From Acholeplasmataceae bacterium (GTDB taxonomy: Bacteria > Bacillota_I > Bacilli_A > Acholeplasmatales > Acholeplasmataceae), in contig DNNX01000063.1 of NCBI GenBank assembly GCA_003497445.1, positions 1 through 5,416 of the forward strand: a DNA stretch of 5,416 nt. The letters run 5' to 3'. The position numbers and the translations under genes were made by a program. Positions 1 through 5,011 of the stretch are shown here, one piece after another; positions within the stretch are counted from its first letter, which is position 1; the number at the start of each line of letters is the position of its first letter. The notes beneath the pieces were generated by a model. The model was not told the DNA's origin, searched no databases, and worked only from the letters and a program-made list of their open reading frames with translations.

Positions 1-530
1 ATGAAAACACCCTTAACAATGAACATCATGTCGCACTTGTTAAAGGCGATGTAAAAGGTAAGGAAGATGTCCTTGTAAGAGTACATTCTGAATGTTTAAC
101 TGGCGATGCTTTTGGGTCATTAAGATGTGATTGTGGTGATCAGTTGCATGCAGCGATGCACACGATCGAAGAAGAAGGTTTAGGAATTGTATTATATATG
201 AGACAAGAAGGTAGAGGTATTGGACTTATCAATAAGATAAGAGCATATCATCTTCAAGATCAAGGATACGATACCGTTGAAGCGAATCTAAAATTAGGAT
301 TTAAAGATGATTTAAGAGATTATGGTATCGGGGCACAAATTCTTGCTGATTTAGGTGTAAAATCGATACGACTTATGACCAATAATCCAAGAAAAATCGT
401 AGGATTAGAAGGATATGGTATTTCAATTTCAAAAAGAGTGCCGATACAAATGAACCATAATGAAAGAAATGAATTATATTTAAAAACAAAAAAACAAAAA
501 CTTGGGCATATGCTCGATATTAAGGAGTAA
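1..530 (+). CDS. ribA: GTP cyclohydrolase II domain, 5'-truncated (probably C-terminal half of RibBA)
   Basis: This enzyme opens the imidazole ring of GTP, releasing formate and pyrophosphate, as the first committed step of riboflavin synthesis in the cytosol. The frame is open from base 3 and enters from outside the window; 175 codons are visible. In fragment numbering, the zinc ligands are C31 (in VHSEC) and C42/C44 (in RCDC). D103 and R105 in DLRDY match E. coli RibA D126 and R128 with identical spacing from the first cysteine. TNNPRK (126-131) and the GHML end are also typical. About 30 residues of the domain are missing on the left. Resemblance to Bacillus RibBA (HVALVKGD, YMRQEGRGIGL, YGIGAQIL) and the position just before ribH suggest the bifunctional form, with the 3,4-dihydroxy-2-butanone-4-phosphate synthase domain upstream. 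That part is inference, because only GCHII is visible. The TTG at 144 lies inside the domain, after the zinc cysteines, and is not the start. Confidence 0.95.
   Translation, partial: ENTLNNEHHVALVKGDVKGKEDVLVRVHSECLTGDAFGSLRCDCGDQLHAAMHTIEEEGLGIVLYMRQEGRGIGLINKIRAYHLQDQGYDTVEANLKLGFKDDLRDYGIGAQILADLGVKSIRLMTNNPRKIVGLEGYGISISKRVPIQMNHNERNELYLKTKKQKLGHMLDIKE
522..527 (+). promoter_or_regulatory. Ribosome binding site of ribH
   Basis: AAGGAG lies 6 nt before the ATG at 534. It is embedded in the last two sense codons of the preceding GCHII gene, whose stop codon follows directly. This fixes the ribH start and suggests translational coupling within the rib operon. Confidence 0.85.
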
Positions 531-533
531 ATC

Positions 534-998
534 ATGAAAAAATTTGAAGGAAAATTTATTGGAACAAACTTAAAAGTTGCCATCGTGATGAGTCGTTTTA
601 ATGACTTTATCGGAAAACAACTCGTTGAAGGTGCAAAAGATGGATTAATAAGACATGATGTAGAAGATAACAATATCGATGTCATTTATGTTCCAGGTGC
701 ATTTGAAATCCCATTAGTCTTAAAAAAAGTTGCTTCACTCAATAAGTATGATGCAATCATTGCAGTGGGTGCAGTTATTCGTGGTGCAACACCCCACTTT
801 GATATGGTTGCAAATGAAGTTACGAAAGGTATCGCAACTGTATCATTAGAATCTAATATACCAATCATGAATGCCGTATTAACAACAGATTCAATTGAAC
901 AAGCAATTGAACGGGCAGGTACAAAAGCAGGTAACAAAGGATTTGATGCAGCGTTAGCAGCCATAGAAATGGTCAATGTATTAAAAACACTTCGATAA
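534..998 (+). CDS. ribH: 6,7-dimethyl-8-ribityllumazine synthase (lumazine synthase)
   Basis: Lumazine synthase condenses 5-amino-6-ribitylamino-uracil with 3,4-dihydroxy-2-butanone 4-phosphate to give DMRL, the penultimate intermediate of riboflavin synthesis. At 154 residues it has the same length as the Bacillus subtilis enzyme and aligns without gaps. Visible active-site elements are F22 in RFN, PGAFEIP (54-60, including E58), GAVIRGATPHFD (79-90) with the catalytic H88, and R127 in the QAIERAGTKAGNKG block (123-136). One oddity is that the usually Phe-Gly pair at 113-114 (PVxFG in many homologues) is Asn-Ala here (PIMNAVLTT). The start is set by AAGGAG 6 nt upstream. The gap to the preceding stop is 3 nt, so the two genes share an operon. 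The stop codon lies in the loop of a strong terminator, making ribH the last gene of the operon. In many family members 60 subunits form an icosahedral shell; the sequence alone does not show the assembly state. Confidence 0.97.
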   Translation: MKKFEGKFIGTNLKVAIVMSRFNDFIGKQLVEGAKDGLIRHDVEDNNIDVIYVPGAFEIPLVLKKVASLNKYDAIIAVGAVIRGATPHFDMVANEVTKGIATVSLESNIPIMNAVLTTDSIEQAIERAGTKAGNKGFDAALAAIEMVNVLKTLR

Positions 999-1016
999 TA
1001 TCGAAGTGTTTTTTTT
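983..1016. terminator. Bidirectional intrinsic terminator between ribH and the photolyase operon
   Basis: The perfect 10-bp stem AACACTTCGA (986-995) / TCGAAGTGTT (1001-1010) has a 5-nt loop and is extended by A:T pairs (983-985 with 1011-1013). On the + strand it runs into eight T residues (1009-1016). On the - strand the same stem is followed by TTTTT. It therefore ends both the rib operon and the convergent photolyase operon. The stem includes the last codons of ribH, and the T-tract reaches the stop codon of the facing gene. Confidence 0.9.
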
Positions 1017-2469
1017 AAATCGATTCAATATGTTTTTTTGCTTGTTCTTTATAAGATGTTTTTAACGCCTTATCCATTTTATGATGTATATTGAGCATCA
1101 TGGACATGCGAGGATTATTTGCAAGTTTATCTTTATGTGTATCGATAAAATCCCAATATAAACTATTAAATGGACATGCTTTTTCACCGGTTTTTATTTT
1201 TGGATCATATTTACATCCATCACAATAATTACTCATTTTCTTAATATATGAAGCACCAGATATATACGGTTTCGTTGACATTTGTCCACCATCTGCATAG
1301 AGTCCCATACCCATGACATTAGGTGTGACAACCCAATCAAATGCATCCACATACATGGTGTTAAACCAATCATTGAGTTCTTTTGGCTCAACACCAATTA
1401 AATTTGCATAATTAGAAAGAATCATTAATCGTTGAATATGATGATTATAGCTATTAGAGATGGTTTCTTTGATTGTATGTGACAAACAATTGAGTTCTGT
1501 ATTGCCTGTCCAGTAAAAATCTGGTAGTTTTAAATGATGATTGAATGCATTTTTATCATGATAATTTGGTGTCATAAAATAAACACCTCTTATATATTCG
1601 CGCCACCCTAATATTTGTCTAATAAAACCTTCAACAGGTTCAATATTTGCAAGGTGATCGTGATATGCTTTTTCTGCTTTTTGAATGACTTCTATAGGTG
1701 TCAAAAGCCCTAAGTTTAAACTCGTAGACAATAAAGAATGCGACATAAAAGGATCATGTTTTACCATGACATCTTGATGATCTCCAAACGTCGCAAGCCT
1801 GTAATGGATAAAATGATCCAATGCTTCTAACGCTTGCGTTCTTGAAACAGGATAATCAATGGTGGTTACTTCTCCTGGATGATCTTTAAATAATGCGTTT
1901 GTCCAATGTATGACATCCATAGAGATGCTATCTAAATCAAATGTCATGTTTGGATGAAAAGTTAATCCCTTTTTATAAGGTTTCCTATTGTCACCATCAT
2001 AGGAATATTTTCCTCCTATTGGTCTGCCAGAATCCATGAGAATATTATATTTCATTCTTAGTTGTCTATAGATAGTATCCATTTTCCAAGGTTTTTTTGT
2101 TAAGAGTGATTGCCATTCTTGCCTATTGACTAAAAACAAGGGATCATCATAAAAATGAACATTGGATAATGGCTCTATAAATGACATGTCAGCACGATCA
2201 TTAGGATAATACATGTAAGTATTATTATTGTTGTACGTTTGATAAAAATCATCTAAGTCTTCAATCCAAAGATGCGTGATTGGATAATGTTTATGTGCTT
2301 CAACAAAATGGAGGAGTGCACTTCTATGCAAAGCAATGCGTTTTTTATGAAATTTATATCGCGTGTAAAAAGACAGGTGATCAAAAACAATGATGTTTTT
2401 AATATCAATACTGAGTTCTTTAATATATATTTGATTCAATTGAAAAGGAAATAAAAGCAATGTTTTCAT
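1015..2469 (-). CDS. Iron-sulfur bacterial cryptochrome/photolyase (FeS-BCP; PhrB-like (6-4) photolyase)
   Basis: Predicted FAD-dependent photolyase carrying a [4Fe-4S] cluster. Characterised relatives (Agrobacterium PhrB, Rhodobacter CryB) use blue light; PhrB repairs (6-4) photoproducts. The 484-residue protein has only four cysteines, C328, C416, C419 and C432. Their spacing (88, 3, 13) is exactly that of the PhrB cluster ligands C350/438/441/454. With the same offset of 22, H343/H344 match the lesion-site H365/H366, and W320 and W368 match electron-transfer W342 and W390; F369 replaces Y391. Family blocks are FIRQILGWREYIRG (282-295), NHHIQRLMIL (342-351), NVMGMGLYADGG (384-395) and ACPFNSLYWDF (431-441). 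The N-terminal antenna domain is recognisable but divergent (FPFQL where relatives have LGDQL). The ATG overlaps the stop of the upstream cry-DASH gene, and an in-frame TAG directly precedes it, so no earlier start exists. Substrate and antenna assignments are inferred by homology. Confidence 0.93.
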   Translation of the reverse strand: MKTLLLFPFQLNQIYIKELSIDIKNIIVFDHLSFYTRYKFHKKRIALHRSALLHFVEAHKHYPITHLWIEDLDDFYQTYNNNNTYMYYPNDRADMSFIEPLSNVHFYDDPLFLVNRQEWQSLLTKKPWKMDTIYRQLRMKYNILMDSGRPIGGKYSYDGDNRKPYKKGLTFHPNMTFDLDSISMDVIHWTNALFKDHPGEVTTIDYPVSRTQALEALDHFIHYRLATFGDHQDVMVKHDPFMSHSLLSTSLNLGLLTPIEVIQKAEKAYHDHLANIEPVEGFIRQILGWREYIRGVYFMTPNYHDKNAFNHHLKLPDFYWTGNTELNCLSHTIKETISNSYNHHIQRLMILSNYANLIGVEPKELNDWFNTMYVDAFDWVVTPNVMGMGLYADGGQMSTKPYISGASYIKKMSNYCDGCKYDPKIKTGEKACPFNSLYWDFIDTHKDKLANNPRMSMMLNIHHKMDKALKTSYKEQAKKHIESI

Positions 2470-3824
2470 CTATTATAAAACCTCTTGATTGGTTTTGGAT
2501 ATGCATGGATATTAAAGTCTTGACGTTCTTTTTCACTCAGTTCACTTACTTTATATTTTAAATGATTTGGAAGATGTTTTAGTTCAGGTAAATAAGTGTC
2601 AATAAAATGACAATGCTTATCATATCGCTCACCTTGTGTGATGTAGTTAAACATTCTATTTTCTCTTGGATCATTTCCTAATCCGGACGCATATAACCAG
2701 TTAAGTGTATTAGAAGAAACATCATAATCAATCAGTTTTGATTCAAAATAATTGGCACCAATACGCCAATCTTGTTTTAAAAATTTTGTAAAATAATTGG
2801 CAACGTTTTGACGACCTCTATTGGACATAAATCCCGTTTGATTTAGTTGTCTCATGTTTGCATCAATTAATGGATAGCCTGTATTACCTTGCATCCATGT
2901 TTGTATGAATGAGGGGTTATCACTCGTGGAATTTTCATTACCTAATCCATTTTTTGAAAATATACGATCCCCATATTGTAAATGGACGTAATAAAAATAA
3001 TCACGCCATAACAATTCAAAATAAATCCAGTAAGTTGACTCATTTTTTGTATGTGTCTTTTCATATAATGAAAGCTGATTCATAATTTTTCTTACAGATA
3101 ATGTACCTGTCGCTAAATAGGCTGAAAACTTAGTTGAATCATCAAATAAAAGCATGCCATTACGCGTTTCTTTATATGTTTTAGCAAGTTGTTTTTCAAA
3201 TAAATAGGTATGTAAGTGTTTAAGTGCGGCTTTTTCACCAGGTATCAGTTCATGTTGAATGAATTTTATACCAAGTGCATCAGGATTAGGAATAAATGAA
3301 TCAATAGAGATTTTTTCTTGAGGAATAAGATCAAGATTTTCATTGAATGTTTTTGGTAACCTTTCAATTTGTTTTCTAAATTGTGTGAAAACAAAAGGCA
3401 AGTCTTTAATTTCAAAAGGTAATGCATGTGTCTTGTATAAGGATTTCATTTGATCCGTAACTGTAGGTAAACCAAATGATTGTAGCGTTGAATATAACAA
3501 TCTTTCTTCATATCCTGGTAATGTTTCAAAATAAATGGATGTAATGTTATGTGTTGAAATTATTTCTTCTAAAACATGCTTAGGTACACCCTTTTTGATT
3601 ATTAATGGAACATTAAGTGTTTTTAATTGATGATTTAAACAAAGCAGAGTTTGATAAATAAAAGAAAGATAAAATGCATCCTTTTTTACAATGCCGTTTT
3701 TATCTTTTGAAAACCATGAATCAGAAAATATAAAAAGACCGATGACAGGACCATCATGAAGTGCTTTATTAAGCAAAGCCTGATCGTGAATTCTAAGATC
3801 TTGTTGAAAGAGATAAAGATTCAT
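2466..3824 (-). CDS. DASH-type cryptochrome/photolyase
   Basis: FAD-binding photolyase/cryptochrome of the DASH clade. Characterised members repair cyclobutane pyrimidine dimers, preferentially in single-stranded DNA, and usually carry methenyltetrahydrofolate as antenna. The N-terminal Rossmann-like antenna domain opens with LYLFQQDLRIHD (3-14). The DASH hallmark VFTQFRKQIE spans 145-154, ETRNGMLLFDDSTKFSAYLATG 219-240, and ELLWRDYF 270-277 with E270 matching E. coli E274. TGFMSNRGRQ (330-339) has Phe in place of the E. coli W338, as expected for DASH. N372 matches the flavin-contacting N378, and GNDPRENRMFN spans 383-393. W376 and W353 match the inner and middle members of the tryptophan triad (E. 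coli W382, W359); the outer one is Thr300. At 452 residues it is compact, with no long C-terminal extension. It is the first gene of the operon, with AGGAG 5 nt before the ATG. Repair activity is inferred; signalling roles reported for some DASH proteins cannot be judged. Confidence 0.93.
   Translation of the reverse strand: MNLYLFQQDLRIHDQALLNKALHDGPVIGLFIFSDSWFSKDKNGIVKKDAFYLSFIYQTLLCLNHQLKTLNVPLIIKKGVPKHVLEEIISTHNITSIYFETLPGYEERLLYSTLQSFGLPTVTDQMKSLYKTHALPFEIKDLPFVFTQFRKQIERLPKTFNENLDLIPQEKISIDSFIPNPDALGIKFIQHELIPGEKAALKHLHTYLFEKQLAKTYKETRNGMLLFDDSTKFSAYLATGTLSVRKIMNQLSLYEKTHTKNESTYWIYFELLWRDYFYYVHLQYGDRIFSKNGLGNENSTSDNPSFIQTWMQGNTGYPLIDANMRQLNQTGFMSNRGRQNVANYFTKFLKQDWRIGANYFESKLIDYDVSSNTLNWLYASGLGNDPRENRMFNYITQGERYDKHCHFIDTYLPELKHLPNHLKYKVSELSEKERQDFNIHAYPKPIKRFYNR
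2481..2486 (-). promoter_or_regulatory. Ribosome binding site of the FeS-BCP gene
   Basis: AAGAGG on the - strand lies 11 nt before the ATG at 2469, inside the end of the upstream cry-DASH gene. Both sequence and spacing are suboptimal. Together with the ATGA overlap this suggests that translation depends partly on coupling to the upstream gene. Confidence 0.55.
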
Positions 3825-3829
3825 AAAAA

Positions 3830-3834
3830 CTCCT
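3830..3834 (-). promoter_or_regulatory. Ribosome binding site of the DASH photolyase gene
   Basis: AGGAG on the - strand, separated by five T residues from the ATG at 3824. It confirms that start and contrasts with the divergent arcA, which has no such site. Confidence 0.8.
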
Positions 3835-3835
3835 G

Positions 3836-3844
3836 TGCTATAAT
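3836..3844 (+). promoter_or_regulatory. Extended -10 promoter of arcA
   Basis: TGCTATAAT is a perfect match to the extended -10 consensus TGnTATAAT. Counting the hexamer as -12 to -7 puts +1 at 3851, the A of the arcA ATG, so the transcript would have no leader. No -35 hexamer is seen at 16-18 bp spacing, which is tolerated for extended -10 promoters. The element lies in the 26-bp gap between divergent start codons. Confidence 0.65.
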
Positions 3845-3849
3845 TTATA
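3844..3849 (-). promoter_or_regulatory. Possible -10 element of the photolyase operon
   Basis: TATAAA on the - strand would place transcription start near 3837 and give a leader of about 13 nt, just enough to include AGGAG. No convincing -35 hexamer or TG extension is visible upstream, where the sequence is arcA coding DNA. Alternative -10-like hexamers (TATATA, TTATAG) overlap it, so the exact element is uncertain. Confidence 0.3.
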
Positions 3850-3850
3850 T

Positions 3851-5002
3851 ATGAGAGTTAAACATGACGCGGATGTATTAGACATCGTATTAATGCATCA
3901 ACCAGGTAAAGAAATCGAACAATTAACTCCTAGCAATCTCGCGAGATTGTTGTTTGATGATATGCCATTTTTAGATAAAGCTATTTTCGAACATCAGCAA
4001 ATGGTTGATTATTTAAATAAACAAAATATTACGACAATTGAGATTACAGATTTAATACATGACATTATTGATGATAAAGATGTAAAAGACATGTTTATAC
4101 GTCTTATCATACATGATTTAAAGTCAAAAGAGATTTCTGTGGTAGAACGTGTGAAAGAAATGCTTCATTCGCTCAATAATAAAGAGTTTATCAAAACACT
4201 CATTGAAGGCATAACATATGCGAATATGGCTTTGGAAAATAAAGATGCTTTATTTATTTTAGATCCATTACCAAATTTATTATTCCAAAGAGATCCAATG
4301 TTTATGATTGATGATATTTGTGTGATTAGCCATATGAATATGAATGCGAGAAAAAGAGAATCACTGATCTCTAAAGTAATTGTTATGCATCATCCTTTAT
4401 TTAAACATCAAAAATTCATCGACATGAATGACCAACCTTATTCAATAGAAGGTGGGGATGTTATCATGTTAGGAAACATCGTTTTTATAGGTCTTTCAGA
4501 ACGTACTGAAAAAGAAGCTGTGATCGCACTTCATAAGAAGTTGAAGGCACTTAATCATGCATGTGAAATCATTATGATTGAGTTACCTATAAAACGAAGT
4601 TATATGCATTTAGACACTGTTTTCACACCAATAAGTAAGACTCAATTTGTATATGATAAACATGCACTCAATCAAAGTCATTTTTTTAAGATCAAAGAGA
4701 ATCAGTTCCAGGCTATCACTCAAACTTTCAAACAATTACTCAATGACTTATTTGGTAAAGTGTCTTTGATTGAAGTCGGTGATGGTGATGAAATTTATGC
4801 AAAACGAGAACAATGGAATGATGCCGCAAACACACTTGCAATTGCACCTCATCATATTATTTGTTATGACAGAAATATCATTACGAATCAATTATTTAAA
4901 GAGGCTGGTGTGACGTTTTATCCAATGCCTTCTTCAGAATTATCTAGAGGACGAGGCGGTCCTCATTGTATGATCATGCCACTCAATAGAAAAAGCCTCT
5001 AA
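3851..5002 (+). CDS. arcA: Arginine deiminase
   Basis: Hydrolyses L-arginine to citrulline and ammonia. This is the first step of the arginine deiminase pathway, which yields ATP through carbamoyl phosphate and protects against acid by releasing ammonia; the enzyme is cytosolic. All catalytic landmarks are present: QRDPMF (146-151) with D148, IEGGD (199-203) with E200, MHLDTVF (252-258) with H253 and D255, the QWNDAANTLAIAP block (321-333), and SRGRGGPHCM (365-374) with R368 and the nucleophile C373. At 383 residues it is about 25 shorter than the usual 405-410. The N-terminus is minimal, with V3 aligning to the first conserved positions of the family. ATG 3851 is the first usable start, since an in-frame TAA lies at 3824-3826. 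There is no Shine-Dalgarno sequence; the promoter suggests a leaderless mRNA. No arcB, arcC or arcD is adjacent. Its last codons form half of a hairpin shared with the convergent gene. Confidence 0.95.
   Translation: MRVKHDADVLDIVLMHQPGKEIEQLTPSNLARLLFDDMPFLDKAIFEHQQMVDYLNKQNITTIEITDLIHDIIDDKDVKDMFIRLIIHDLKSKEISVVERVKEMLHSLNNKEFIKTLIEGITYANMALENKDALFILDPLPNLLFQRDPMFMIDDICVISHMNMNARKRESLISKVIVMHHPLFKHQKFIDMNDQPYSIEGGDVIMLGNIVFIGLSERTEKEAVIALHKKLKALNHACEIIMIELPIKRSYMHLDTVFTPISKTQFVYDKHALNQSHFFKIKENQFQAITQTFKQLLNDLFGKVSLIEVGDGDEIYAKREQWNDAANTLAIAPHHIICYDRNIITNQLFKEAGVTFYPMPSSELSRGRGGPHCMIMPLNRKSL
3934..3949. repeat. 16-bp perfect palindrome inside arcA
   Basis: CAATCTCGCGAGATTG equals its own reverse complement and lies 83-98 bases into arcA, over codons 29-33 and the first base of codon 34. 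The CGCG core stands out in this AT-rich sequence. It could be a dimeric regulator's operator just downstream of the arcA promoter, or chance; I do not recognise the site. Confidence 0.4.
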
Positions 5003-5011
5003 CGAGGCTTT
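4990..5011 (-). terminator. Hairpin over the overlapping ends of arcA and the facing gene
   Basis: The stem AAAGCCTC (4992-4999) / GAGGCTTT (5004-5011) has the 4-nt loop TAAC. On the - strand the hairpin ends in TTTTT (4994-4990), giving a fair intrinsic terminator for the tocopherol-cyclase-like gene. On the + strand only three T residues follow before AACATAATTT, so termination of arcA here would be weak. Both stop codons (arcA 5000-5002; facing gene 4999-5001) fall at the loop. Confidence 0.7.

Noticed and set aside
144..146. TTG as start codon of the GCHII gene
   Set aside because: The frame is open upstream to base 3 and encodes the zinc-ligand cysteines before this point, so the TTG is an internal Leu codon.
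1..530. FMN riboswitch controlling the rib genes
   Set aside because: Such a leader would lie upstream of the first rib gene, outside the window. No such element is seen between GCHII and ribH, which are only 3 nt apart.
320..976. Open frames on the - strand opposite the GCHII gene and ribH (320-685 and 686-976)
   Set aside because: They lie antisense to well-conserved genes, show no recognisable motifs, and have biased composition typical of shadow frames.
2272..2454. 60-codon open frame on the + strand inside the FeS-BCP gene
   Set aside because: It is antisense to the conserved gene, with no ribosome site and no recognisable protein features.
2466..2468. TGA read as Trp (mycoplasma code 4)
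   Set aside because: All Trp positions in the conserved motifs use TGG, and this TGA fits a normal stop overlapping the next ATG after a complete DASH C-terminus.
4964..4972. His instead of Arg before the catalytic cysteine of arginine deiminase (GGPHCM rather than GGPRCM)
   Set aside because: As recalled, Pseudomonas aeruginosa arginine deiminase also has His here (GGGHCM), so it is normal variation.
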